The position numbers and the translations under genes were made by a program. 64,000 nucleotides of DNA. Source: Sphingosinicella terrae (lineage in GTDB: Bacteria > Pseudomonadota > Alphaproteobacteria > Sphingomonadales > Sphingomonadaceae). The DNA lies in contig NZ_QDFY01000003.1 in the NCBI RefSeq assembly GCF_003347635.1, positions 124,001 to 188,000 of the forward strand, in the 5' to 3' direction. The notes under the pieces are model-generated. The model saw only the letters and a list, made by a program, of their open reading frames with translations, did not search any database and was not told where the DNA came from. Below, piece after piece: positions 8,914 to 17,645 of the stretch (position 1 is the first letter of the stretch; each line of letters starts with the position of its first letter).

Positions 8914-10068
8914 TCAGGCTGCGAGCCGGCGTGCCGAGACGAGTGACTCGTAGAGATCGAAAAGCCGCTCGAAATGTTGCGCGACCGTGCGCGGGGCGGG
9001 AACCGGCCGGGGGGCGTCCGCGACAATGAAATCGCGGATGGCGCGGGCCGCATCCGCGGCGTCGCCCGATGCGAAGCAGAAGCCGCCCTGGGCGCGTGCA
9101 TGATCGGACGCCCCGCCACGATCGGGGGCGATCAGGGGCAGCCCCGACGCCGCGGCCTCGGCCGCGACCATGGAAAAAGTCTCGGCCTCGCAGCCGTGGA
9201 TCAGCGCGTCGCTGCTGGCCATGAGGCGCGCGAGCGCAAGCCGGTCGCTGACCGGCGATATCAGATGGATGTGGGGATTTCCGTCGATCTCCCGCACGAT
9301 CCGGGACCGATCGCGGCCGTCGCCGACCAGGACGAGACCGACGGGGCGGTCGAAGCTGACCGCCGTCACCGCCTTCACCACCATCGGCCAGCGCTTCTCC
9401 GGACCGTGGCGGCCGACGCCGAGCAACAACGTCGCGGTCGGCGGCAGCGCGCAGCGTGCCAGCATTCGTGCGCGCAGGGCCGGATCGCGAAGCTCCGGGG
9501 AGAAGAGGCCGGCTTCTATTCCCATTGGATTGGTGACCACTCTGCCCAGGCCCGCCTGGACGAGCCGCGCCGACAGGGACGCGCTCGGGCTGATCACCGC
9601 GTTGAAGGCCTGGTCGAGTCGCCGCAGATATCGCCAGCCCCAGTCGAGCCCGCGGTCGATCGTGGTGACGCTGACCACGCCTTCGAACCAACGATAGGCA
9701 TAAGCGGCGATCGGATCCGCGTGCATGATCAGGGCACGGGGCGTTTCGCTTTGCCAGGTCGCGACGGCGGATGCGCTTCGCCAGGGCGACGAAGCCTCGA
9801 CAAAATCGGCACGCTCACCGTCGAGCTTGCGGTGCAACGCCGCGGCGTCGCTGAAATAGCGATATCGGCGGTCGAGCGGGAAGCGTGGGGCGGCGATCCA
9901 CTCGATCCTCGCGCCGGGACCTCGCGCTTCGCTATAGTCGCGCGGTCCCGGGGCAAGGACCACGATCTCGTGCCCCAGCCGCGGTCCGATGGTCAGCTTC
10001 TGATCGACATAGGTGCGGACACCGCCGCCCTGGGGACTGTAGAATGCGCAAACGTCGACGATCTTCAC
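8914..10068 (-). CDS. GT4-family glycosyltransferase
   Basis: 384 residues, GT-B fold of family GT4. The N-terminal acceptor half opens with IVDVCAFYSPQGGGVRTYV, where the Gly-rich loop binds the sugar nucleotide phosphates. The C-terminal half has LLGVGRHGPEKRWPMVV and the EX7E-type donor site (HGCEAETFSMVAAEAAASG). GT4 enzymes are retaining transferases that build LPS, capsule or glycolipids from nucleotide sugars at the inner leaflet. The start lies 4 bases after the DUF2141 gene stop, so the two are co-translated or co-transcribed. With the second GT4 enzyme (11612-12739), the flippase-like protein and the deacetylase it suggests assembly of a short surface glycan or glycolipid. Donor and acceptor are unknown. 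Confidence 0.9.
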   Translation of the reverse strand: MKIVDVCAFYSPQGGGVRTYVDQKLTIGPRLGHEIVVLAPGPRDYSEARGPGARIEWIAAPRFPLDRRYRYFSDAAALHRKLDGERADFVEASSPWRSASAVATWQSETPRALIMHADPIAAYAYRWFEGVVSVTTIDRGLDWGWRYLRRLDQAFNAVISPSASLSARLVQAGLGRVVTNPMGIEAGLFSPELRDPALRARMLARCALPPTATLLLGVGRHGPEKRWPMVVKAVTAVSFDRPVGLVLVGDGRDRSRIVREIDGNPHIHLISPVSDRLALARLMASSDALIHGCEAETFSMVAAEAAASGLPLIAPDRGGASDHARAQGGFCFASGDAADAARAIRDFIVADAPRPVPAPRTVAQHFERLFDLYESLVSARRLAA

Positions 10069-10072
10069 GGGA

Positions 10073-10585
10073 TCACTGCCCCAGGGGCCTGAAGGAGAGT
10101 CCGCGGCGGTAGTTCATCACGATCCGGATTCGGGTCAGCCCGCGGCCCGCCACCACCCGGGTGGCGGCCGCGCTCGGCCGGGAAAGGCCCAGCCTCGGAT
10201 TGTTCGGAAACCCGATACCGTCGGAGGAAAGGCCGAACCGTCGGTTGCCGTCCCGGTCGTGGAGAAGGGAGAGGCTGTATTCCCCCGGCGCCGGCACGCG
10301 TATGCACAGCCTGACGTCGCCTGAGGCGGGAAGCGGCCGCTCGACCCGGCGGAAGACCTTGCCGGCCATGACGAGGACATTGTCGTCGGCCAGGAAATCC
10401 GCGTCGTTCGACGGATAGGCTTCGAGCTTGAGGCGGCCTTGGCGATCCCTGAGACCGGCCACGTCGACGACGATGGCCGGTCCCGGTTCGTTGGGCCGGC
10501 AGCGGCCCTCGGCCACGCCGAGCGACGGAGTCGAGGGGATATATTGCGTCGCCGCCGCTATCATCATCATGATCGTGAGGTTCAT
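10073..10585 (-). CDS. DUF2141 family exported protein
   Basis: 170 residues. A short hydrophobic N-terminus suggests export. The body (about 30-165) fits DUF2141: DVAGLRDRQGRLKLEAYPS, a central CIRVPAPGEYSLSLLHDRDG and the closing GIGFPNNPRLGLSRPS. The family is a small beta-sandwich, periplasmic or lipid-associated, of unknown biochemical role. The ATG overlaps the stop of the flippase-like gene as ATGA (10582-10585), and the following GT4 gene starts 4 bases after its stop, so it is tightly coupled to both. The constant company of glycosyltransferases and a flippase argues for a job in handling an exported glycolipid, which is inference. Confidence 0.85.
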   Translation of the reverse strand: MNLTIMMMIAAATQYIPSTPSLGVAEGRCRPNEPGPAIVVDVAGLRDRQGRLKLEAYPSNDADFLADDNVLVMAGKVFRRVERPLPASGDVRLCIRVPAPGEYSLSLLHDRDGNRRFGLSSDGIGFPNNPRLGLSRPSAAATRVVAGRGLTRIRIVMNYRRGLSFRPLGQ

Positions 10586-11532
10586 ATCCGCTCCTTGAGG
10601 CCGGACAGCTCGGCGCTCGCGAGCAGGAGACCGAGCAGCACGTGCGTCGCCAGGATGAGGCTCGCGACCATCGTCAGAAGCGCCGTGATCTGGCTGTCCT
10701 GGCCGATCGCGAACATGGCGAGCGCCACGAAGGCGAGATCCTTGTTCGGCAGGAACGGCAGGCGCGACAGCAGAAGGCGCAGAGCCGCCAGGAGCAGCCA
10801 CCAGCCCAGCGGCACATGGGGAAGGACAAGGTACCACATCAGGGCGGCGAGGCCGGTCGTGGCGAGAATGCGCGCCAGGTGGACGATGACGACGAAGCGA
10901 AGCTCGTCGGCGGGCAGGCTGAAGACGCGCCGGCGAAGCAGCAGCGCGGCCAGCGATGTCGCGGCCAGGGCGAAGGCGGAGAGATAGAAGGCGCTGCCTC
11001 CGAGCCCCAGGCGAAGCTCGCCGACGATCGGATAGGCCGCCGCCATCATCGCGAGGGTCACGACGTTGCCGACCAGAGCGGACAGGATGGCGACGTCCTT
11101 GATCGCCCCGAACGGCGCACCGGTCATCCGCGACCTTTTGCGGGCCCAGGCGTAGAAATAGACCTCGCCGATATAGCCCAGCAGCACTTCGTTGCCGATG
11201 AACTTGCGGGTGAGCGCGATGAATCCGGACGGCGGAATCCGCCACAGGCGCCGGAAGATCAGCCACTCGCTGGCGATCGGGAACAGGTAATAGGCCCAAT
11301 AGGCCGCCCAGAAGGCCGCGGAGACCGGCAGCAGCACGGCGATCCGGGCGAGGTCCAGGCTCCGCAGCTGATCGAGGATGGCCACGAGGACGGCAGCCGA
11401 GATTGCGAGGCCCAGCCAGTGGATCCACCCGCTCGCCGACGTCGGCAGCGGCGGGGGATCCGGAAGGACGGCAGCGGTCGCCGCGATGGAGGTGTCGGCC
11501 AGCTCGGCGGCCATGCCGCTAGGCCGATACAT
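10582..11532 (-). CDS. flippase-like integral membrane protein (LPG-synthase TM / UPF0104 family)
   Basis: About 316 residues (or 310 from the in-frame ATG at 11514) with eight or so membrane helices. Features of the lysylphosphatidylglycerol-synthase transmembrane/AglD family are visible: FIALTRKFIGNEVLLGYIGEVYFYAWA in the first half (read as two motifs, KFIGNE and GEVYFY) and a basic loop ARKRSRM. Family members are proposed to flip or transfer lipid-linked sugars. It lacks the soluble aminoacyl-transfer domain of MprF, so lipid aminoacylation is unlikely. It overlaps the DUF2141 gene by 4 bases and sits between two GT4 genes, fitting a lipid-glycan translocation step. Confidence 0.82.
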   Translation of the reverse strand: MYRPSGMAAELADTSIAATAAVLPDPPPLPTSASGWIHWLGLAISAAVLVAILDQLRSLDLARIAVLLPVSAAFWAAYWAYYLFPIASEWLIFRRLWRIPPSGFIALTRKFIGNEVLLGYIGEVYFYAWARKRSRMTGAPFGAIKDVAILSALVGNVVTLAMMAAAYPIVGELRLGLGGSAFYLSAFALAATSLAALLLRRRVFSLPADELRFVVIVHLARILATTGLAALMWYLVLPHVPLGWWLLLAALRLLLSRLPFLPNKDLAFVALAMFAIGQDSQITALLTMVASLILATHVLLGLLLASAELSGLKERI

Positions 11533-11611
11533 AAGGGAATCCGGGGACGCTCATACCCGTAGACGGAGACCCGTGCAGACTTCCTCACGGCTCCGCGCGC
11601 TGGATCTGCGA

Positions 11612-12739
11612 TCAAGCCGAAGCGGCCGCGCGCAGGACCGTCAGATAAGCGGGTGCGGCGCGCTCGACGCGGAAGCGGGCCGCCTGGGCGCGCGCCGCCT
11701 CGACGTTCGGATAAGCGGTGCCGGCTTCGGCCATCGCCTGCGCCAGCGCCGCAATGTCGCCGCACGCGACGAGCCGGCCGAGCCGGCCGTGGTCGAGCAG
11801 GTCTTCCATGGCGGCGCTGCTGTCGGTGGCGACGACCGGGACGCCGGCCGCCATCGCTTCGATGATCACCGCCGGCACGCCTTCATAGTCGGAGGAAAGG
11901 ACGAAGACGTCGGCCTGGGCCAGCCAGGCCGCGATGTCGCGGCAATGGCCGGGCAGCGAGATCCGTTGGTCGATTCCGAGCCGCTGCGCGAGCGCTTCGA
12001 GGCGCGGTCGCGAAGGTCCCTCGCCGAGAATGGCGAGCCTGTCGCCGGCCGCGGCCGCCCGCGCGAAGGCGCGTATCAGCAGATCGAAGCGCTTCTGCGG
12101 GCACAGCCGGCCGACCGAAAGGAACAGCCGGCCCGTCTCCGGCCGGCAGGGCCGGTCGTCGCGCGCGCGCGCCAGTCGCAAGCCCTCCTGCTCGTCCAGC
12201 GCCGGGTCTTCGATGATCTCGATCTCGGCTTCCGGTGCGCCCATCGCCGCGGCGATCTCCGTCCGCATCGAGGCCGCCATGCCGACCCAGCGGGTCACCA
12301 GGCCTCCTTGCAGCCGAAGCCAGAGGCAATAGGCGAACCGGACCGGCGCGATCATGTCGTTCCGCGTCAGCGAGTTGCTGACCTTGGCGACGATGGGGGG
12401 GCAGCGGCCGCCAAGCAGCAGCCGCAACGCCACCGCAACCACCGTGTAGCTGTTGCCCGGGCAGAAGATCACGTCCGGTCGTGTCGATCGCACCTGGCGC
12501 CACAGACACAGGATCATCCAGGCCGTCTCGCACCAAGCCGTCGGAAACGGTCCGGAAGGGTAGCAGGTATAGTTCAGCCGCGGCGCATCGCGACGCATCG
12601 CGCCGTGGGGCCTTCCGAGCAGGACCGTCACATTCGCGCCGGCGGATTGCCACGCATCGCAGAGGCGCAGTCCGACGCGCTCGACCCCTCCGGGCTCGAA
12701 GCTGTGGACATAAGCGAGGATATGGAGGGGCGGCTGCAA
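11612..12739 (-). CDS. GT4-family glycosyltransferase, TTG start
   Basis: 375 residues, GT4 family. The N-terminal domain carries HSFEPGGVERVGLRLCDAW, the typical loop of group 1 transferases. The C-terminal donor domain carries FLSVGRLCPQKRFDLLIRAF and the EX7E motif EGVPAVIIEAMAAGVPVVATD (first 20 residues of that block). The start is TTG at 12739 with AGGA eight bases upstream; no ATG or GTG fits. It lies 46 bases after the deacetylase stop and 79 bases before the flippase-like gene. It probably adds a hexose or related sugar to a lipid or polymer acceptor at the inner membrane; the sugar is not predictable. Confidence 0.9.
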   Translation of the reverse strand: MQPPLHILAYVHSFEPGGVERVGLRLCDAWQSAGANVTVLLGRPHGAMRRDAPRLNYTCYPSGPFPTAWCETAWMILCLWRQVRSTRPDVIFCPGNSYTVVAVALRLLLGGRCPPIVAKVSNSLTRNDMIAPVRFAYCLWLRLQGGLVTRWVGMAASMRTEIAAAMGAPEAEIEIIEDPALDEQEGLRLARARDDRPCRPETGRLFLSVGRLCPQKRFDLLIRAFARAAAAGDRLAILGEGPSRPRLEALAQRLGIDQRISLPGHCRDIAAWLAQADVFVLSSDYEGVPAVIIEAMAAGVPVVATDSSAAMEDLLDHGRLGRLVACGDIAALAQAMAEAGTAYPNVEAARAQAARFRVERAAPAYLTVLRAAASA

Positions 12740-12785
12740 TCCGAAGTCCTGTCGCGGGTGCTCAACCCAAGACGGAGCCGCTTCC

Positions 12786-13550
12786 TCAGGTCCCCATCAG
12801 GTCTCGATAGCGCGCGGGCTCGCGCCCGGCGCTGAAGGCGGCAACCGTCCTGTCTATGCTGGCCATCAGCGTCGGGCATCCTGCGTCGCCGGGATGGACC
12901 GCGAGGCGGACCACCGGGATCGGCCTCAGCAGGGTACGGGCAAGGCCGGCAAAGCCGATCGAGGAGGCTCTCCGGGCCCGGCTGCGGCTGGCCCAGGTGA
13001 TGACGGGGCCCCGCGACAGGATCGCCCCGTCGGACGGCCGCCACACCCTGAGATGATCTTCGGCAAGCGCGAAATTCTCTTCCGCGAGCGCGCGTCTGGC
13101 GCCTTCGCCGTAAAGCCAGGCCGGTGCGATGAATCCGGCCACCGGGCGGCCGATCGCCTCTTCGATGATGGCGCGCCCTTCGCGCATCCGTCGGCGCGCC
13201 TCCGCCGCGTCCAGTCCGAGGAACTCGCCTTCCCGCGCCGTCATTCGCCGTGCCTTGAAGGAGGCCCAGCGGCCGGAATGAACCTGGTCGTCGCGATGGT
13301 TCCAGCCGTGGACGAACATCTCGACACCGTCGTCGGCCCAGCCGCGAAGCCTGGCGCGGAAGCCCGGCGCACGGGAGAGGGGGGCTTGATCCCAGAAGTC
13401 GGGGACGACGAGCATGGCGAACCGGGCCGAGCCGAGATGGCCCTGCAGGCGATCGAAAAGCCGGTCGACAGCCGCTTCGAACAGGGGGCTGACATCGTGG
13501 ATCGACGCCAGCAGCCGCCTTCTAGGCTTCGTACTGTCAGAATTCCGCAT
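12786..13550 (-). CDS. DUF2334-type polysaccharide deacetylase-like protein
   Basis: 254 residues. HDVSP (residues 18-22) and HGWNH (81-85) are the DUF2334/NodB-like motifs: the Asp and the two His coordinate the metal and activate water in polysaccharide deacetylases. No signal peptide is seen, so it either acts in the cytoplasm or on a lipid-linked sugar at the inner face. ATG 13550 was chosen because its frame continues the conserved N-terminus and it overlaps the TonB-receptor stop by 14 bases, implying translational coupling to the receptor gene. Predicted role: removal of N-acetyl groups from a sugar of the glycan made by the downstream transferases. Substrate unproven. Confidence 0.83.
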   Translation of the reverse strand: MRNSDSTKPRRRLLASIHDVSPLFEAAVDRLFDRLQGHLGSARFAMLVVPDFWDQAPLSRAPGFRARLRGWADDGVEMFVHGWNHRDDQVHSGRWASFKARRMTAREGEFLGLDAAEARRRMREGRAIIEEAIGRPVAGFIAPAWLYGEGARRALAEENFALAEDHLRVWRPSDGAILSRGPVITWASRSRARRASSIGFAGLARTLLRPIPVVRLAVHPGDAGCPTLMASIDRTVAAFSAGREPARYRDLMGT

Positions 13551-15906
13551 CGAATCCGATCCTGATCGTCCGCGGCCTGAGCGGCGTGATCTGAGTGCCA
13601 TCGGCAAGACTGAACGGATTGCCGAACGAGAAGCGATTGCCCCGGACGTCCCCGACATTGTCGACGTCGAGCGAAAGGCCGAACCGGCCGAAGTCGAGCC
13701 GGGCTCCGATCTGGCCTTCGACGAAGTCGCCCTGGCTGACGTCGGCAGGTCCACCGGCCCCCAATTGGGACTCGCCGACATAGCGAATGGAGCCGTCGAC
13801 GGCGAGCGAAAGGGAAGGCGCCAGATCGGTCCGGAAATGAGCGGCCATGCGCGCGCCGGAACTGGCGATGTTCGGAAGATCACGCCCGTCCTGATCCGCG
13901 AACGGGGGATTGGGATTGGACAGCGCGCTGTCGTTGAAGAAGCCTGCCATGTCGACGCTGAGCGACGACGTCAGCCGCCAGGAACCCTCGATCTCCAGGC
14001 CGTAGATTCGCCCGTCGCCGAGATTGGCGGTGTAGGGAAGGCCTCGCATATCGATGAGGTCGGCCTGGATATCCGTCCATGCGGTGTAGGAAGCGGCCGC
14101 CGTGAACGAGAGCCTGCCGACATCGCGGCGCCCGAAACGCAGCCCCGCCTCGATCGAGGTGAGCTCGTCCGAGTCCAGGCGCTGCGTGGGGGAGGCGGAA
14201 GCCGTCGGCGAGACGGCGAGCCCGCCTGCGCGATAACCCTCCTGGTAACGGAGGTAGGCCAGCCAGCCATCACCGGCCGTCCAGGTCAAGGCGGCGGCGG
14301 GCGAAACATGGACGTTCGTCTGGTTCGGCTCGTCCTCATCGTCGTCGGGTGAATCGAGCGGCTCGCCGATCGATTCCGCGACGGTGAGCCGCCCGCCGAG
14401 GGTGGCGACCAGCCGCGACGTCAGGGAGAGGCTGTACTGGCCGAACAGGGCCACCTCGTGGGTTTCGTTTCGCACGCCTGGAAGCGGCAGCGCCGCGCTC
14501 GGCGGGCCGAGGCGGCGGGTGATGTGGTTCGTGTCGCTCAGGACACTCCATCCGAAGACCCAGCCTTCGCCTCGCGAACCGGACTGCGCGATGCGGGTCT
14601 CGTTCGAGATCAGGGTGATATTCACGTCCTCGGCATAGAGCTGGGGGCCTTCGGTGCCCGGAAAGCCGCTCGCATCGAACCGGGTCTCCAGATCGTGCCG
14701 TGCGAGGCTCGTGGTCGAGACCAGCTCGACGCCGTCCCACCGTTTGCGCACGGTCAGGTGCGCGAGCTGATAGTCGTTAGCGAACGGCTGGGCGAGATTG
14801 GTCCGGCGGGACAGCGGCGGCAGTCCACGCATCGCATATTGGCCGTCGCGCCCGTCTATGTTCTGGCTGAGCGCGCCGATGTCGATCCGCCACCGGTCGC
14901 CGGGCTCCCAGCGCAGGACCGCGCGTCCGCCGACCACCGACGTCCTGTTGACGTCCCGCAGGCCGCGTCCGACATCGTCGATATAGCCCGCGTCCGACGA
15001 AGCATAGGCGACCGCGCGGACCGCCAGCCTGTCCCGGACGAGCGGCGCATTGAACATGATGGAGACGTCGCTTCCCCAGCCGCCGTGCCGCGTCGCCAGG
15101 AGGCCGGCAGTGAGACCCGCCGAGAATACGGAAGAGTCCGGCTCGTGCGGGACGAACCGAAGGATCCCGCCGAGCGAGCCGGTGCCGTAGAGCGTGCCCT
15201 GCGGGCCTTCGAGCAGCTCCACCCGGCGAATGTCGTGGAGATGAAGGTCCGGGTTGGGCGCGCTGAAGGTAAGCCGGACGTCGCCCAGATACTGGCCGAC
15301 AATGGACTGGCTCGGCCCGTTGAAGCTGCTGTCGGCAATGCCTCGAACGTAGATCTTGTTGCGGCCCGGCCCGAGGCTGGTCGAGGCCAGCATGGGGAGC
15401 CGGCTGAGGATCGCGTCGCTGCCTCGCGCTCCGAACCGGCCTGCCTCATGGTCCAGATCGATCAGACGGACCGTCCCGCCGAACCGATCGAGCGCAATAT
15501 CCTGCTTGCTGGCGGTGACGATGATCGGCGGCACGATCAGCGCGGGCGGCGGCGACGGCGGCGGCGAAACGGCAGGCGCAGGCGGGGATGGACGACGGCG
15601 CGGCGGCGGCGGCCCGCGCATGATCCGCACGCCGCGCGCATTGACGAAGGCATAGCGATAGCCGGTCCCCGCCAGCAATCTGTCCAGCGCCGCGCGAGCG
15701 GACATGCGGCCGCGCAGCGGACGCGTACGGACGCCGGAGAGCGCCGGATCGCTCGCGCCAATGGTGAGCCCGGTCTGCTCGGCAAGCGCTATCAGCGCGT
15801 CGCTGAGCCGCCCGGCGGGAATGTTCACCTGCACCATTTGCGCGGCGGCCGGTGTGGCCGCCGTGCAGAGGACGATCAGGGCAGCGGCCGGCTCAGCGAG
15901 TCGCAC
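13537..15906 (-). CDS. TonB-dependent receptor with N-terminal STN signalling domain
   Basis: 789 residues. Signal peptide 1-22; STN (secretin/TonB short N-terminal) domain about 25-95, which marks FecA-type transducers; a very Pro-rich linker at about 97-127; TonB box-like IVTASK near 132; plug domain about 140-245 with VELLEGPQGTLYG; then a 22-strand barrel ending in an aromatic residue (DAEF). By family knowledge it imports a ligand in a TonB-dependent way and signals its presence to FecR. The ATG overlaps the fecR stop by 14 bases. The ligand is not visible: the layout resembles siderophore or glycan receptors, and coupling to glycan genes downstream favours a carbohydrate or glycolipid signal. 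Confidence 0.93.
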   Translation of the reverse strand: MRLAEPAAALIVLCTAATPAAAQMVQVNIPAGRLSDALIALAEQTGLTIGASDPALSGVRTRPLRGRMSARAALDRLLAGTGYRYAFVNARGVRIMRGPPPPRRRPSPPAPAVSPPPSPPPALIVPPIIVTASKQDIALDRFGGTVRLIDLDHEAGRFGARGSDAILSRLPMLASTSLGPGRNKIYVRGIADSSFNGPSQSIVGQYLGDVRLTFSAPNPDLHLHDIRRVELLEGPQGTLYGTGSLGGILRFVPHEPDSSVFSAGLTAGLLATRHGGWGSDVSIMFNAPLVRDRLAVRAVAYASSDAGYIDDVGRGLRDVNRTSVVGGRAVLRWEPGDRWRIDIGALSQNIDGRDGQYAMRGLPPLSRRTNLAQPFANDYQLAHLTVRKRWDGVELVSTTSLARHDLETRFDASGFPGTEGPQLYAEDVNITLISNETRIAQSGSRGEGWVFGWSVLSDTNHITRRLGPPSAALPLPGVRNETHEVALFGQYSLSLTSRLVATLGGRLTVAESIGEPLDSPDDDEDEPNQTNVHVSPAAALTWTAGDGWLAYLRYQEGYRAGGLAVSPTASASPTQRLDSDELTSIEAGLRFGRRDVGRLSFTAAASYTAWTDIQADLIDMRGLPYTANLGDGRIYGLEIEGSWRLTSSLSVDMAGFFNDSALSNPNPPFADQDGRDLPNIASSGARMAAHFRTDLAPSLSLAVDGSIRYVGESQLGAGGPADVSQGDFVEGQIGARLDFGRFGLSLDVDNVGDVRGNRFSFGNPFSLADGTQITPLRPRTIRIGFDAEF

Positions 15907-16867
15907 GGGGCTGCGGCTCGATCACCCAGCCGCTCCCGGTATTGCGGGCCTGAAGACCGAGCGTCGAGGCGAGCGTGGAAAGGGTCGCGGCATCTTCGCC
16001 GACCTGGATCGATCCGGTGAACGGCATCGCCGCGACGTCCGGATCGAGCCTCACCTCGGTCCCCAGGTTCCGGGAGAGATCGCTTGCCACCGTCTCGAGC
16101 GGGACGCCCCCGTAACTGAGCCGCCCCCGCTGCCAGCCGGTCATGTCCCCAGGCTCACGTCGACTCAAAAGGGGTCGGGCGCCGCTGCGGACGAGCAATG
16201 TCTGGCCAGCAGCCAAGGGAACGGCCGTGCCCTCGGGATCGTAGACGACAGCACCTTCGGCCACCTCGACCGAGAAGCGATCGGGGTCTCGGACGAGATT
16301 GAAGATCGTGCCGGCGTCGAGGACGCGGTGATCGCCTGCGGCGACCAGGAACGGACGCGCTTCATCGTGCCGGACGGTGAAGGTCGCCTCGCCCGCGACG
16401 AGCTCGGCGTAACGGGAATCGTCCCGATCGAGGATCAGCCGCGTGCTTCCGTTCAGCACGACGGAACTGCCGTCGCCCAGGTCCACATTCCTCCGCTCGC
16501 CCGCAGCCGTGGCGACTTCGTACCGGCTCGGACCCGCCGTCAGCCAGGGCAGAGCGACGAGGATCGCGAGGACCGCCGCGGCCGTGGCGAGCGCCGTCGC
16601 CCACAGGCCGGTGCGGCCGCGAGCGCCGCCTGCCGGCGCCGGCGCATCTTCCACATCATTTGCCGCCTCCGGTGAGCCTCTGACCGGTATCATGTCCGGG
16701 TGGACCGCCGCATCGGCGATCTTGACTCTGTCATAGGCGGCCGAATGCGCGGGATCCGCCTCCAGCCAATGGATGAAGGCCTCCCAATCCTCCGTGCCGC
16801 CGGCCTGAAGGCGCACATGCCATTCGATGGCTTCAGCCTGAATGCCCTCCTGCCTCTGCTGTGCCAT
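15893..16867 (-). CDS. FecR-family anti-sigma/sigma-regulator membrane protein
   Basis: 324 residues. An N-terminal DUF4880 region (about 10-50; AIEWHVRL and WLEADPAHSAAYDRV) binds the sigma factor, one membrane helix spans about 88-110, and the periplasmic FecR domain (about 115-215; GERRNVDLGDGSSVVLNGST) and C-terminal region (about 245-315) contact the receptor's STN domain. By family role it holds or activates the ECF sigma factor according to receptor occupancy. It starts 15 bases after the sigma factor stop and overlaps the receptor gene by 14 bases, giving the standard FecI-FecR-FecA order. Confidence 0.93.
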   Translation of the reverse strand: MAQQRQEGIQAEAIEWHVRLQAGGTEDWEAFIHWLEADPAHSAAYDRVKIADAAVHPDMIPVRGSPEAANDVEDAPAPAGGARGRTGLWATALATAAAVLAILVALPWLTAGPSRYEVATAAGERRNVDLGDGSSVVLNGSTRLILDRDDSRYAELVAGEATFTVRHDEARPFLVAAGDHRVLDAGTIFNLVRDPDRFSVEVAEGAVVYDPEGTAVPLAAGQTLLVRSGARPLLSRREPGDMTGWQRGRLSYGGVPLETVASDLSRNLGTEVRLDPDVAAMPFTGSIQVGEDAATLSTLASTLGLQARNTGSGWVIEPQPRATR

Positions 16868-16882
16868 GACTGTCCCTCTGCC

Positions 16883-17509
16883 CTAGGAACGGAGCGGACG
16901 GGGCGAATCCCCATCCAGGCTCGCCTGCGCTTCGACGATCGCCTTGTAGGCCTTGTGCAAATGCTTCTCGACCGCGCTGACACTGATGCCCAGCTCTGCC
17001 GCGATCTCCCGCTGCGGAGCGCCGTCGATGCGGAATCGGCGAAAGATGGTGACGGTCCGGTCGGGGAGCTGCGCCAGGGCGTCGGACATCAGCGCCAGCG
17101 TCTCCCGGCTGATCAGGAGCCGCTCGGCCGACGGCCGGTCGTCGACCTCCGATCCGAACAGGGTTCCCATCCAGGCTTCTTCGCGCACCGAGCGCGCGGC
17201 CGCCGAACGTCGCCGATCGACCAGTAGATTGTCCGCCATGCGGCAAAGATAGGGAAGCGGCTCGGCGATCGGCCCTATGATCTGGGTTTCCAGCTTGACG
17301 AACAGGTCCTGAAGGACGTCCTCCGCCTCGTCCGGCGTGGCACGGCGGGCAGCCAGGAAGCGGAGCAATATCGCGCGGTTGTCGAGAAACACCGCTTTGA
17401 TGCCGCCGTCAGGTATATCCAAGATGTGTCTGACTGTGCTCGACCTCGACGGAGCGGCGGCTGGCGCCGCAGCCGCCCGAAGCTTAGCACCGGTCGAATC
17501 GACCGCCAA
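16883..17509 (-). CDS. FecI-type ECF RNA polymerase sigma factor
   Basis: Up to 208 residues. Region 2 is ILLRFLAARRATPDEAEDVL with DLFVKLE following, and region 4 is a clear helix-turn-helix (QREIAAELGISVSAVEKHLH). The start is uncertain: TTG 17509 gives an unusual Ala-rich N-terminus, whereas TTG 17422 gives a 179-residue protein closer to the usual FecI length; neither has a good ribosome binding site. It heads a run of co-directional genes through FecR, the TonB receptor and on to the glycosyltransferases and LptF-like permease. It probably directs polymerase to its own or downstream promoters when the receptor is occupied. Confidence 0.9.
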   Translation of the reverse strand: MAVDSTGAKLRAAAAPAAAPSRSSTVRHILDIPDGGIKAVFLDNRAILLRFLAARRATPDEAEDVLQDLFVKLETQIIGPIAEPLPYLCRMADNLLVDRRRSAAARSVREEAWMGTLFGSEVDDRPSAERLLISRETLALMSDALAQLPDRTVTIFRRFRIDGAPQREIAAELGISVSAVEKHLHKAYKAIVEAQASLDGDSPRPLRS

Positions 17510-17541
17510 CCCTGGCCGTCCGCGCCGGGCGCCACTTTCTG

Positions 17542-17597
17542 CCCTGTCCGAAATAGGAGGACAGGGACGGCACAGGCTCTCCGACCCCTGCCGTCCC
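17542..17597 (-). promoter_or_regulatory. overlapping inverted repeats between glnA and the ECF sigma gene
   Basis: One perfect 8-bp inverted repeat (CCCTGTCC, 17542-17549 with 17559-17566) overlaps by three bases a second, 9-bp one (GGGACGGCA, 17564-17572 with 17589-17597). Both cannot form fully together. They lie in the 136-base gap after glnA and before the sigma gene, so they may be the glnA terminator or an attenuator in the sigma leader. Confidence 0.4.
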
Positions 17598-17645
17598 GAT
17601 CTACCGAATGGCCTTGCCCCGTCGGGCGGGCATTCCTTCGTGCCG

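Noticed and set aside
8876-12778. A shared 16-base string (15 of 16 identical) at 8876-8891 and 12763-12778, both just upstream of genes in the glycan run.
   Set aside because: One such near match between two places is expected by chance in a region of this size and base composition, and no third copy was noticed.
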